Source of the DNA: Rusavskia elegans
Taxonomy: Eukaryota; Ascomycota; Lecanoromycetes; Teloschistales; Teloschistaceae
Direction of reading: 5' to 3'
Assembly: GCA_011316305.1 (NCBI GenBank)
Contig: SAUG01000024.1
Span: forward strand, 372,001-436,000
Length of the DNA: 64,000 nucleotides
Part shown: in pieces, positions 53,212 through 64,000 of the stretch
How positions within the stretch are numbered: the first letter of the stretch is position 1
Layout of the letters: every line of letters starts with the position of its first letter
Notes under the pieces: generated by a model
What the model saw: only the letters and a program-made list of their open reading frames with translations
Database searches by the model: none
Told to the model about the DNA's origin: nothing
Position numbers and translations under genes: made by a program

Positions 53212-54312
53212 TCACCTCCTCATCCCCTGCCTCCACCCCTCCGCAACCCCAGCGCTCACCTCGGCAGCGAACCAAATCAGATAATGCGGGTCCACAGCCG
53301 ACACCAGTAGATCCCAAACCTTACGTGAAAAAGCCGCCAATAAAGCACAGATCCGTCCCTGGACATTGTATTCGCGGTCGTAATGGCGCAGCGCTGAGAA
53401 CAGGGTGTGGAGATAGGGTATAAGGAACTGGATAAAGATGATAATGAGAACGATGGTGGTTGAGAGGACGCGGTGGAGCAGTGTTGTTGTGGGTGCTGGT
53501 TTTTGATAATCTTCATCAGGTGATGAAGTCTTGTTAGCGTTCTCGTTGCCGCCTTTCCCGCCCGTATTGGTGGTGGGTTTGGATTCTTCGTCGTCGTCGA
53601 TGTACGCAGATGCGGAGGGAAGCATTAGACATTGAGGCACGGCGGACCCGAGGCTTGTTTTTTCGGATTCGGAAAGGGAAGATGGCGGCGGGAGGCCTTG
53701 GAGGAGGTACACGACGGCATGGATGTAGAGTTGGCGGGCGAAGGTCGGGTCCTGTACGTGTTCTTGGAGGGAGCTTTGGAGGAGGAAGAGGGATTGTTGG
53801 GCGTATTTTGGGTTGAAGATGGTGGTATCTGCTTCTTCTTGGGCTGGGGAGGCGGCTTTGAGCGGGAGGAGGTTGCGGTAGGGTGGTGGAGGTGTTGTTG
53901 CTGTCGAGGGTTTGAGGTCAGGAGATGGCGGGGCAGGGGTCCTGGTATTCTCGCCGGTCCAAAGATCTGTTGGCCATGATCTCCGTTTCTGTGGAGGGGA
54001 GTTCGGGGATGATTGGATGAGCGTGTAGGCTTTGGTTAGACGGCTTCGGAGCTGAAGGGGAGAGGTGCTGTGGAATATCCAAGCTCTCGAGGGTTTGAGG
54101 GTGTTGCGAAGACTTGCTGGCTTTTTGTCTTCTAATTCTAGGGATCGCATCACCAGTGAAGAAAAGAACTCAGTGGGGGGAGTGTCTGAAATAGGTGACG
54201 GTAAAGATTGATGTAAATTGAAGAGTGAGAGGAGCACCGGAATAAGAACATCCGGGAGCGGAGAGGTGTAAGCAAGGCCGTCTCTTCCGCCATGAATGTA
54301 CTCGTGCGGCAT
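53212..54312 (-). CDS. Unknown membrane-anchored protein
   Basis: Single exon, 366 residues from ATG 54312 (MPHEYIHGGRDGLAYTSPLP); the frame upstream to 54351 has only TTG. Helical N-terminal half (VLIPVLLSLFNLHQSLPSP, FARQLYIHAVVYLLQGLPPP), Pro/Thr-rich linkers, and one clear hydrophobic segment near residues 275-300 (LSTTIVLIIIFIQFLIPYLH) followed by a probable second amphipathic region and the end WRQGMRR. I do not recognise the family, though the pattern of a soluble helical domain plus C-terminal anchor suggests an organelle membrane protein. An upstream exon is possible. The stop of HIS1 lies 192 bp upstream on the same strand. Confidence 0.65.
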   Translation of the reverse strand: MPHEYIHGGRDGLAYTSPLPDVLIPVLLSLFNLHQSLPSPISDTPPTEFFSSLVMRSLELEDKKPASLRNTLKPSRAWIFHSTSPLQLRSRLTKAYTLIQSSPNSPPQKRRSWPTDLWTGENTRTPAPPSPDLKPSTATTPPPPYRNLLPLKAASPAQEEADTTIFNPKYAQQSLFLLQSSLQEHVQDPTFARQLYIHAVVYLLQGLPPPSSLSESEKTSLGSAVPQCLMLPSASAYIDDDEESKPTTNTGGKGGNENANKTSSPDEDYQKPAPTTTLLHRVLSTTIVLIIIFIQFLIPYLHTLFSALRHYDREYNVQGRICALLAAFSRKVWDLLVSAVDPHYLIWFAAEVSAGVAEGWRQGMRR

Positions 54313-54504
54313 CTCATGGTTGAGGTTGTTGAGCGAATATTCACATGCCAATTCACACTCCTTATCTTATCGCGCCCCTCATTCGACAGGGGTATCCAAT
54401 GCTTTTGATCGCATTCGATGCCACAGTGACCTGCGGTGGCTTGGGTGGTTCCATATCACCACAGGTTGTCGTACGTATCTGGAACTCTCAAAGGCCGACT
54501 TGGA

Positions 54505-55691
54505 TCATCTTGAGTTAGCTATCTTTCCAACCAAGATATCTTCCGCCCCGCAGCTGGCCAGGTCGTCCATCACCGTCGCAATCTTCACCTTCTCTACCAT
54601 GACATTCACGGCCACCCAGTCTGGCTCGTCTAGCGCTGTGACAGTTGGCGCTCGCTTGCCTGGCGTGATCTTGGTTACTGTCGGAAGAAGGTTTCGCGGA
54701 ACATTGTAGGTACACGTCACGTATTTTTGAGCCGCTACAGAAAAGTCATTAGTGACGACGATTGGGTGAGTGATATTACTTACCGATAACACCCTTGATT
54801 CTTCGAGCAATTTTGTCCACGAGCTCCGGGTTGGAAGGATGTTTCGACCTGATAAGGACTGCTTTACTCTCCACCACAGTGTCAATAGCCTCGAGGCCTG
54901 CAGCTTTCATCGTCTCTCCAGATTCTACCTTCCATCAGTAACCTTCGGGATTATGATTTTCCCGACGGACAGACGCACCAACGAGATCGACGATGCCATC
55001 TGCGACACCCAGCGCACAAGCCGCCTCAACGCTGCCACCCAAGTATTTGATCTTCGTTCTGAGCTGCTTTGAGGTTGTGCCGTTGCCATTTGTAGCGCCC
55101 TCATACTGTGCCTCCAATGCCTCAAAGTACTTCTTGGAAAGTCCCGCAAAACTGGTCGAAATGTTACGTCCGATCAGGTCTTTGGGCTCCTTGTACAGTC
55201 CGTTCTTGGGGACCTGCACTTGAAGCTGGCAGTAGCCGAAGCCAAGGTCTAGCACCTCCTCTGCGCCCGTGTCCTCGGTTGGGGGTGTAATAGCTTCATG
55301 CTCGCAGATTTGGTCGCGGCCAGTGATGCCAAGATCTACTCGGCCCTCGCCAACAAAGGTAGGGATATCGGCAGCGGGTAGGAAGACAAGGGCGATGGGG
55401 TGGTTCTTGACAAGGGCGATGTCGAGTCGGTGGTCTCGTCGGAACTGGATGTCGGATCCGTCGAGTAGGTCAAGTGCGGCTTGCTGGAGCCGACCCTCTA
55501 TTTGTACCCCAGATCAGTGGCGTAGGGAGAGTGGAATTTGGCTGGACAGACTTTTGGGAACAGCGAATAGTAGCCTGCCTTCCAGACTGTATTGAGAGTC
55601 AGTATTTGAGGGTGTACGGAGCCAATGCGTGATGCTGAGTGGGGTTCGAGCTGCCGCCTTCGCATGAGACTTACTGGTTGACGAGATCCAT
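54505..55691 (-). CDS. HIS1: ATP phosphoribosyltransferase (first step of histidine biosynthesis)
   Basis: Five exons inferred: 55691-55675 (17 nt), 55586-55552 (35 nt), 55497-54979, 54924-54784, 54734-54505; 942 nt, 313 residues. Introns are GT-AG, 49-88 nt. Joined exons read MDLVNHLEGRLLFAVPKKGR LQQAALDLL, FVGEGRVDLGITGRDQI, then across intron 3 the PRPP-binding loop DGIVDLVESGETMKAAGL, and a C-terminal regulatory HisG domain (AQKYVTCTYNVPRNLLPTVT, WVAVNVMVEKVKIATVMDDL). The enzyme couples ATP and PRPP and is feedback-inhibited by histidine through the C-terminal domain. Without splicing, every frame here is interrupted. Yeast His1 is 297 residues. Confidence 0.94.
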
Positions 55692-56058
55692 GGTGCCAGC
55701 CCAATTGAGTATCACGCTGTTCAGACAACTTGAATGTAGGAAGTCTCACGATGAAGAGATATGGGTTAAGGCAGGAAGAGGTGGGTCCAGTATAGAGGAT
55801 TTCGACGTAGTCGCTAACCTTCTTTGTTAGAAAAGTGTGGTCATATAAACCTCTTTTGGACAAGGAGACCTGAATCGCTACCGTAGACTCAAGGACCTAC
55901 TATTACGCAATACACGGGACTGCATTAATTGCTTCGCGGTCTCATGAGGTTCAAGCTTTGTATGAAGTGCCAATAGCTTTGTAAAGACGGATCCCATTGT
56001 ACAAATAAATGACTAATTCTACACTTAGAGGCAACTATCCTTCGGGGAGACTCGATTG
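55692..56058. other. Intergenic region between two minus-strand genes
   Basis: HIS1 promoter and kelch gene terminator. No specific site claimed. Confidence 0.4.
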
Positions 56059-58264
56059 TTATCTTCGTTGAGCGGCTTCCAGTTCGTGTCGCGCCTCCCG
56101 GTCGTATCCTTCTCGGAACCGACCATGTGCTGGCATCTCGCTGGGGTGCTGCTGCATCTCCTGGATCCCTTGCCCTTCGAGCTGCGCCGACCCGACTTGC
56201 ATTTCTTGAGCGGCTCCGGCCTGCGGATGCACGGGGGTTTTGAGGCCATTGCTAGAATTCTGATGTTGCTCTGCTGCGTTTCGCCGCTTCATGCGTCTGT
56301 AGAAATAGAAGACAACGCCGGCAACGACCGTAAGACCCACAATGCCACCCACCACTCCGCCAGCGATAACGCCAGCATGGTCATGGCCTGACGAAGATTG
56401 TGCATCTGAGGCCGGAGCGCCAGTACTATTCGAGCCGGAAGTCCCCACGGGGGTAAAGTGGGTCGTTTTGAAAAGCTCTTTTAGCTCTGGTGTCGAAAAT
56501 TGGGAGCCATCTTGGGGACTAACGGTAACTCCTCGTCAGGACCATCGTGGCGTACAAGCGGGGTTACATACATGTCGGTATAGAAGGTTCTGATAAGTTC
56601 CGATTGGACATATGCTGGCGCGTTGGCCGTGTAGTGGTCTTCCCATGCCAAGCTCGTCATATTGAAGATCCCCAACCCTTGTGCGAATGGGTCGGTAGAA
56701 TTGAACATACTCTCTCGAATGTCGTTGTACTGACCGAGGTAGACCGTGGAGTTCACGTCGAAGCCACCGATACTGATGATCTGACTTCCACCGACTGCGT
56801 TGCACGTGTGGCCTCCTCGCGGGCTTTGTGGGGGATACTGAACCTTGACCCTGAGAACATCGTTAGTTGATCAATGTATAATCATCAGTCTACATGAGTA
56901 AGGGCCAGGACTATATTGCAGCCGTGCGTCTCGGCTAGCAAGCTGAGCATCCAAGATCTTTAACAGGAGCCAGCTCATCAGGAGGATGAAACATGGGCCC
57001 AAGGAGGCAGACCAGCGCCTCCTGAGATAACTTACCAATAGAATGCCGGCAGAGTCAGAATGTAGATTTCGTCATAAGACACTGCCTCGGGACCAAGATG
57101 TCCATCATCACCACCGTACAGGAATCTCCCCACAGAAGATTAGCTCCGAAAGTCATGCTCTAGGGACGACGGGTGTTTACATCTCATAAGTCCCCACTGT
57201 TGAGTTTACTCCCGCAACGCAGAATTCTCGGCGGCCTCTAGGCACATTGCCAGTGGCTGATTGATTGTACCACCGGTGTGAAGCTGCATCATACAACGTA
57301 ATCTGGTCGAAGCCGTACTGATGATCCGAGGCATTGTTTCCTCCCATTATCACAAAAAGCCCGTCGGGTCCAAACGAAGGAACGAAGTGCATCTGGCCTT
57401 CTACCCCCGTCCCGTTGACGTTGAAGTCTGTAGCACTCAAATTGGTGAACCGTCGAGTCCTCATGTCGAAGTTGAGAAGTCCTGGCTGTAGTGTATCCCG
57501 TGAGAGATCTTCGGTTTCTGGGCTCGTTTTCGATGTTGCGACGCCCCCCAGAACAAGGGCAGTACTCCCGGCCGCGGCTTGATACCCGTAAGCTGTTCGG
57601 ATCACGTTTACCCAAGCATCATCACCGGCAGGAAGTACTTCCGCCCAGGCGCCGCTGCCTGTGCCATCCGGTTTGAAGGACCAAAGCGACAAAGGAGGAG
57701 GTTCAGGTGAATCGAAGTAAGATGTTCGCCCGGTGGCGCCGGAGTAGAAGATGCTGTCCCTTTCGTCCCACCAAAGCGATGGGTAAGAGAGCTGCGGAGT
57801 TCCAGACGGCTTATTGGTCGATTGCAGTACGACGGTAGCATTCACCCAGTCTTGTGAGAGGTCGATCGACAAGGTTGTTGATGCTATCCTCGATTAACTA
57901 TGATGCCCCTTAGCAGGAGCAGTAACGCGTACAGTACTGGTAGACAGTGGTAACGCCATTTCCAAACGCAAGCTCCCCTCCTTCGATGTAGATATATTTA
58001 CCAGCAACCGCAGCTACATTATTGTCAGCGTGACAGAGATATTGGGTCGCTTGTGCCTCGGTGTCTCGCGGAAGACTGACAAGTGTGCCATGCTCGCCTC
58101 AAGAAATCTTGAGTGCTGACCACGCCTGGGACTTGCCGGGCTTCGAGTCTTGGTAACTCTAGATGGTCTGGGTAGGTCGTCTGGGGTTGGGCAAAACGAC
58201 ATGAGCTAAGTACGTTAAAGAGCAAGAGAGAGCTGACAGAGCCAGAGTGATGACTAAAGAACAT
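56059..58264 (-). CDS. Kelch-repeat type I membrane protein (fungal cell-surface type)
   Basis: Six exons inferred: 58264-58081, 58013-57933, 57883-57181, 57125-57036, 56850-56572, 56518-56059; 1797 nt, 598 residues. All junctions are GT-AG with in-frame phases; intron 4 is longest (185 nt). Signal peptide at the N-terminus (SVSSLLLFNVLSSCRF), then HTSAVAGKYIYIEGGEL, kelch blades with GG turns (ALVLGGVATS, LFVIMGGNNASD, FLYGGDDGHLG, RGGHTCNAVGGSQIISIGGF), several N-glycosylation sites, a Thr/Ser linker, a membrane segment at about 495-520 (AGVIAGGVVGGIVGLTVVAG), basic stop-transfer FYRRMKRRN and a Gln-rich cytosolic tail. Such proteins are common in Pezizomycotina; function unknown, possibly surface sensing or wall attachment. 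Confidence 0.87.
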
Positions 58265-59107
58265 TTTATACTGAACAATCGTGTACACGTTACGGCATTG
58301 AGAGCGAGTCGCTACAGATAAGGAAGAAAATCAGGCAACTCGGCATAGGAAACGACGACGAGGCTGGCGGCAAGCAAGCAGAGCCTCGCTCATGCTGCTG
58401 GAGAGCCGTAGGTGCATGGTTTGAGAAGCCGTGTTTACGCCCCCATCAAATCAGGGGGAGAGGGTGCAGGGATAGGGTAGCGTCTCGGGATTTGTATCGT
58501 CGATGCTCTCTCCGCAGGGGGGAGGGTTGCCCACGCCCAACGTTGGTCCATCGTCGAAACGACATGTATAGCCTTGCAAGCGAATATGCACTTCCATGTG
58601 CTTTAGCATTCCATGTCTCTAGGATATGACACAGTTGACGCTTGTGCGATGGTCGTGGACCGAGCCGAATACCGAGCTGAGGGCACAGCGTACTGAGTTC
58701 ATTGCTCTATGCGAGGCTCCGGTCAATGCGAAATCTTGCATTGAGGGAGCGTACCAGATTCGAATCGCAAAGAAAGAACCACTGACGGCTCAATGAGCAC
58801 TGCATGGTGGGATTTGTGATCATGAGTTTCGTGAGTAGCCCTGAGATTGAGGCTCAGTCTTCGTTGGGGGTGAGGCTGAGTCACGTGAAATCTGCCGTTT
58901 TTTCACCTCCGAGTTTGTCTCAGGTTGATCAGACGACCTGACGCTAGCCGGATAGGCATGCAATCTGGAACTGTGGAAGGTAAGGTAGCGTCATCCGAGA
59001 TAACCTACGAGTACGCATAGGGGTCTTGCTATCGTACAGGCATCGGTGTCTGCGCGCACAGACCCCCGAGTCGTACGTATACGCTGCCTTTAATAGCTTC
59101 TAGCAAT
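58265..59107. other. Promoter of kelch gene and boundary to repeat block
   Basis: Normal composition with common CA/TG steps. No gene recognised. The composition switches abruptly after about 59107. Confidence 0.5.
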
Positions 59108-62100
59108 TAGACTGGCCACTTCGGTACGGGTTCCCGTCGGTATTTCGGAAATCTAATCCGAGTTTTAATAAATCGGTTCGATCCGACCCGTTAAATAGTA
59201 TAAATCGGTTTTTAAAATTAGAATCGAAAGTCGGGTTAGATTATAAAATAGAAATTAATAAAAATCCGATTTAACCCGATTTATAATTATATTAAATAGT
59301 CGAATATTATAGTTTATATAAACGATTATAATTTAGATATATTATATTAATTATTATAAATAATTAAAAAAATATAAAATAGTAATATATTTTATTTAAT
59401 ATTAAATTAAAAAATCTTTAATTTTAATCTATTTAATTTTTTTTCTAATTATTTTTTAAAAAAATTATTTTTATAAAATAATATTATATTTTCTAATTAT
59501 ATCCGATTATATATATTCTATAGTTTTTTTTAAAAAAAATTTATTTCTAAATCTATAATACGGTTATAATATTTAATTATGATTATCTATTATATATATT
59601 CTAGAATTATTTAAATTCGATTCTATTAATAAATTTTTTTAATAAAATTAAAAGTCCGTTTTATTTCCATCGAAAATATTAAATAAATAAAAATATCGTA
59701 AACTTTCTATATTAATTTTAGGAAATTTAAAATATTATTTTTTTAAAATATTTAATTTAGATTATCTTTAGTAGTATTAGCGCGAAAATATTAATTAGCT
59801 TCGGAAACAGCTATTTAAAGACGCTAGAATTATTAAAAAAATACTATTTAAAATAGATAAAATAGATTTTAACCTAATTAATAAAATTGTCGTCGAACCA
59901 ATAATATATTATCTTTTTATATTATTTTATTTTCTTTTATATAACGGATTTTAGATTTTAATATATCGAAAGAAGTTTTATAATATTTAATAAAATATTT
60001 TTTAAATTTAATTCGATATCTATTTTTATATTTTAAAAAATTTTCTATTTTTTCGTTATTATCTTTTTTAATCTAATATTAATAAAAGCTAAACTTTTTA
60101 TAAAATTTAAAATATTTATAAATTTATAGATTAATCTATTTTTATATATAATATAAAAACAAAATTTTATTAACTTTATATTAATATTATTATAAACTGT
60201 TAATATTTTATCTTTATTAATATAATTTAATAATCGAACGATTTTTTCTATTTTAAAAGATAATCGAAAATAATACTATAAAGTCGGAATATTAAATAAA
60301 TTCTAATATCTATAATTTTTAAAACTAATAAAATAATTTTATAAAACGGCTATAGTATATTATTTATAAAATGAAAAGATTATTATTTATTTATATTAAA
60401 AGTACTTCTTTATATTTATAGATTTTACGAATCTTTTTCTATAATTTTATTAATAAAATAACGTAATTAATATATCGAATTCTATCGAATATAGATATTT
60501 TAAATTCTATTTCTAGATTAGAAATTAAAATCGACCTTTTTTTAATTTTTTTTAAAAAAAATTATATTAAAAGAAAAAAAAATATAAACTATAATAGTAT
60601 AAATTTAAAATAAATATAAATTTTAAAATCTCTAAATTTATATTATTTATATATATTATCTTTTTTACGATATTTAATAAACTAATACTAATAGTTTTAA
60701 TTTATTTATTATTTTATTTTTAGATAAAATTATTACTAATTATTAATAATCTAATAGTTTTAATAAATATTCAAACTACTAGATTAATTATATAAACTAG
60801 ATAAAATAAAAAATTTTAGATTCGATTCTATCGGCTATCGAATCGAATAAAAAATTTTTTAAACTTTTTTTTAAATATACTATTAGAACTAGTATTATCG
60901 TTAATAATATTTTGAAATTTCTATCTAAATTAAAAGAATTCTATTAATTTTTATAGTTTCTAATATATAAACGGCTAGAATATTTAATTTAAAAAAATAT
61001 AAATTTAAATAGATATTTCTAAATTTAATACTAAAGATTAATCTAATAGATAGATATTTCTAAGTATATAATTTCTTATAAAATTAATCAGATATAAAAT
61101 ATCTAATATCAAGAAAATATATTCTAAAATTTTTAAATTAAATTTAATATAATTTCTTTTCTATAATTAAAATATATTTTATATTATCTTTTTATATTAC
61201 TTTTAATTATTAACGCGAATAAATATTATTTTAATAAAAAACTATAAATTACTTCGTCTAATTTTTAAATAAATTAAAATATTAAAATATTTTTTTATAA
61301 TAGATATATTAAAAGAATTCGAAGTTATAAAATAATTAAAAATTTTAAAATAGTTTTTATATATAGTTTTAGAGAAATTATCTATTATTAAATCTATCTA
61401 ATAGAATTTATATTACTATTTCGACTATATATATTTTATTGCTTTTTTCAATTAGAAAAAATAAATTAATTTTCTATAGATTTTATTTTTAATACTAGTA
61501 GCTATAGAAATACTAGATTACTAATATTCGAAATTTTTAAAATAATTGAAATTCTATTAAATATATTTATTATTATTTTAAAAAATTAATATTAAATAGT
61601 CGGTTCGAATTTTATTAACTATATTTTTAGTTATCTATTTTAGTTTCTATATAATTAATTAAATTTAAATTGTATAATATTTATAGATCGACCCGCTATC
61701 TAGTCTATAGACTAGCTAGGATAGATTTTATCTAAAAAGAATTCGTTTTCTAGAATTTTACTAGACGTATCGGTTTAAAAATCGAATAAATAAAAAAGAA
61801 TTAAATAATTAGATATTTTATATTAGTTTTAAAAATTTAAAAATAATATATCTTATATTTAGATCGTAGATAATAGAACAAGATAATATAAATATATAAA
61901 GATTAATTTATTTATTATTTTCTATCTAGTAATAAAAAATCGATTTCTATTTAAATAGTATCTAAATTATTTATATTATAACATAGTCGTAGAATAAAAG
62001 TAGAGATTCCCTAGTATTATAATATAGAAAAAGAGGTTTTAATAGTTTTAATAGATTAAATCCGGGTTCCTAGATTTAATTCGGAATTAAATCGGATTAG

Positions 62101-62212
62101 ATTTTAAAATAATCCGATCCGATTTAGTTCGATATCTAGAAAAGTCGGAACCGATTCGAATAAGATTAATTTTTCTAATTCGAATTCGAAATCCGATTCG
62201 ACGGCCGGTCTA
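59108..62212. mobile_element. Decayed DNA transposon, possibly hAT-like
   Basis: Left end TAGACTGGCC (59108-59117) is matched in inverted orientation by GGCCGGTCTA (62203-62212). Both ends carry repeated subterminal words such as CGGTTCGATCCGACCCG and CGATCCGATTTAGTTCG, resembling the (T)CGGGTT-rich subterminal regions of fungal hAT elements. The interior is fully RIP-degraded, so no transposase can be read. The 8-bp flanks (ctagcaat / gtatagat) agree at only 4 positions, so no target-site duplication is proved. Family assignment is tentative. Confidence 0.5.
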
Positions 62213-62371
62213 GTATAGATATTTCAAATTACGCGTATAAATAATACGTTGATTGATTCAATTATATATTTAAATAGTGAATAGATATATCTAATTAGTA
62301 TATCAATAATTTATTAATATTCGATTGGTTAAAAATTCGTTATTCGTAAAAATTTCTCGAAAACGTTCTTT

Positions 62372-62675
62372 TAGATTGATTACTTCGGGTCGGATTCCCG
62401 TCGATACTTCGAAAATCCGATCCGAACTTTGATAAATCGGTTCGATTTAATCCGTTAAATAGTTTAGATCGGTTTCTAAAATTAAAATTAAAAATTAGAT
62501 TAAATTATAAAATAGAAACCGATAGAAATTTTCTTTAATTTAATTTGTAATTATATTAGATAATCGAATATTATAGTTTTTATAAATAATAATTACTTTA
62601 GATTTATTTTTTCTTTTAATTATAATAAACAATTTAGATAATAGAAAATAGTAATATATTTTATTTAATACTAGC
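62372..62675. mobile_element. Second, truncated copy of the same element's left end
   Basis: TAGATTGATTACTTCGGGTC at 62372 corresponds to 59108 (TAGACTGGCCACTTCGGTAC) mainly by C-to-T and G-to-A changes, and similarity continues for about 300 bp in the same orientation, ending near TTTATTTAATACTAG. Beyond that the sequence diverges, so this copy is truncated or interrupted by another repeat. Confidence 0.75.
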
Positions 62676-62730
62676 TAGTATAACTGCCGTAATTTATATT
62701 TATCAGCATTTTCTAAAACCGGTTTAAAGT

Positions 62731-62900
62731 CGATTTTAGCTGTCTTAGCCGTCTTAGCCGGTTCTTAGCCGGTACAGCTGAAAACGGTTTATAAACGGCT
62801 TATTAGCCGGTTTCGGGTATACTCGAAGCTATATAGCTACGCGGCTAAGACGGCTAAGATAGCTAAACGGCTAAGATAGCTAAAATCGGCTAAAAAGATT
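62731..62900. repeat. Inverted array of CGGCTAAGAY-type units
   Basis: The left arm 62731-62771 has several TCTTAGCCG units; the right arm 62840-62900 has the reverse complement, CGGCTAAGA/CGGCTAAGATAGCTA units. The two arms could pair into a long imperfect hairpin. G/C content and intact CTAAG words contrast with the saturated RIP around them. Confidence 0.75.
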
Positions 62901-63079
62901 TAGAGATTCGATTTTAAATTCGTTTAAATCCTTATTAGTTAGTAGGCCTATATACGCCTATATATACCGCTAGGCTAGGTTCGTCTAGATCGAAAATATT
63001 AGGTTTTTTTACTAGAATCTAACTAGATTAGGTCTAGCGTAGTTTATTAAATAGATATTCGATTTCCGTTATTCTCGCT

Positions 63080-63098
63080 TTTAGCGGCGGCCGCTAAA
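63080..63098. repeat. Near-perfect G/C palindrome
   Basis: TTTAGCGGCGGCCGCTAAA: 9-bp arms around a single central G, an isolated G/C-rich island in A/T-rich DNA. Confidence 0.85.
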
Positions 63099-64000
63099 CC
63101 TTATTTTTAAATTAGATTATATAGGTTTATTTTTAGCTTATATATAGATCCTATTTTAGACTATTTACTTAATAGATATTCGTACTATATAGTTATTTAT
63201 TTTGGTTTTGATATTCGGTGAACCAATGATTCGGTAAGTAAATCAAGCGTTGGTATACCAGTATTAAATATACGGTGATAGAATTTATACCCTAGTTTAG
63301 TTAATATAAATAACGGTTCTTTCTATAGAACTTTAATTTAAATTTATTTAGTAATATAATATATCCTTCTACCGATAATTTAACGTAGAAATTTTTATAG
63401 ATAAATATACCTCGCAGTTATCGTTTCTTCTTTATTTACTAGTAATATAAACCTAAAAGTTTTTACGTACGTATATATTCCTATAATAGCTATAGCTATA
63501 AGCTAAACCAGACGATAGTACTTATATCTATAATAACTATATCTACTCGCGCGGTCGTCGACTATTTTATTATAGCTAATGTAATCTATTTCGACTTTAA
63601 TTTAGATTTCCTTTTTACCGCTCTTAAAACGCGCTATCTAACCTTTCTACCCCCCTTTAATCTAATCGACCGGGTAAAACTTCTAGTTATAATAGCTAGC
63701 GTATTATCTAGCGACCTTTTTAAAACTAGATAGACTAAAGAATATTTTAATAGTTTAGCGGAGCGTTTAGATACAGGTTATATAATAAATATAGCTAATA
63801 CGACGAGTATAGATAATTGCTTCGCAGTATAATAGGTAGATATAGCGGAAATATTAGATACTTTTAATTATTTATAACGTCGAAGAAGTAATATATAGTA
63901 TTTAAATTTAGTAGAAAATTCGTAATCGAATAAAAAAAGAAATAGTTAATATAATTAACTGCGTTGTAAATTTTACCAAATAAACTATATACCTTTAACT

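Larger units (their letters stand above)
59108..64000. repeat. A/T-dominated, RIP-mutated repeat block
   Basis: Composition collapses to A/T (for example 59281-59340 has 7 G/C in 60). In 59221-59700 I count only two CpA/TpG steps against about a dozen CpG, which is what saturated CpA-to-TpA mutation on both strands leaves behind. Stop codons fill all six frames; no open frame of note. It continues past the window end. Confidence 0.93.

Noticed and set aside
53610..53979. Gly/Arg-rich plus-strand frames opposite the unknown membrane protein
   Set aside because: Antisense shadows of Pro/Ser-rich codons.
59108..62212. Centromere or AT-rich isochore without repeats
   Set aside because: Repeated element ends and CpA-specific loss point to RIP-mutated transposons; centromere identity cannot be judged from sequence alone.
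63200..64000. LTR retrotransposon internal region
   Set aside because: Some less-degraded words occur, but no LTR pair, primer-binding site or reverse transcriptase motif could be read.

Overview
The window is nuclear DNA of a filamentous ascomycete (Pezizomycotina; class not determinable, Dothideomycetes would fit). Evidence: densely packed eukaryotic genes on both strands; short introns (about 45-185 nt), mostly GT-AG with CTRAY-type branch sites just upstream of the acceptor; typical fungal proteins (Axl2-like, Mic12, VTC/SPX, NCS1 permease, COQ2, HIS1); and a terminal A/T-dominated block with the signature of repeat-induced point mutation (RIP). Gene models below were rebuilt by hand by joining exons, so splice sites are inferred from consensus, frame and family conservation, not transcripts.

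Layout: 0.9-11.5 kb holds a DUF1279/FAM210-like mitochondrial protein, a large JmjC/zinc-finger protein, COQ2, eIF3f and UTP25. 12-20.6 kb holds a long disordered unknown protein, a small type I membrane protein, an EamA transporter with a 15-nt microexon and an EFM6-like lysine methyltransferase. 21-32 kb holds a GNAT acetyltransferase, an Axl2-like protein, MPP10, a Vtc5-like SPX/VTC protein and mitochondrial ribosomal protein bL17m. 33-41.6 kb holds an NCS1 permease, MIC12, an R3H-SUZ protein, a zinc-knuckle/SR-rich protein and the splicing factor Cwf18. 41.9-49 kb holds a PPR protein, TAF13, a four-exon KSH1 (kish) gene whose first coding exon is only the ATG, an unknown protein and RPS23. 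49-58.3 kb holds an F-box/LRR protein, an unknown membrane protein, HIS1 and a kelch-repeat membrane protein.

From about 59.11 kb to the end the sequence changes abruptly to extremely A/T-rich DNA almost devoid of CpA/TpG steps. It contains a decayed, possibly hAT-like transposon (59108-62212), a second truncated copy of its left end (62372 to about 62675), an inverted array of CGGCTAAGAY-type units, and no recognisable intact gene.

Functionally the window is mostly housekeeping, with several ribosome/translation genes (UTP25, MPP10, RPS23, eIF3f, bL17m) scattered among unrelated genes. I see no secondary-metabolite cluster, CRISPR array, rRNA or confident tRNA. I did not find a clear new multi-gene system; the most unusual signals are in splicing architecture (ATG-only exon, microexon, a zinc-knuckle intron that fits no ordinary solution) and in the RIP-mutated terminal block.
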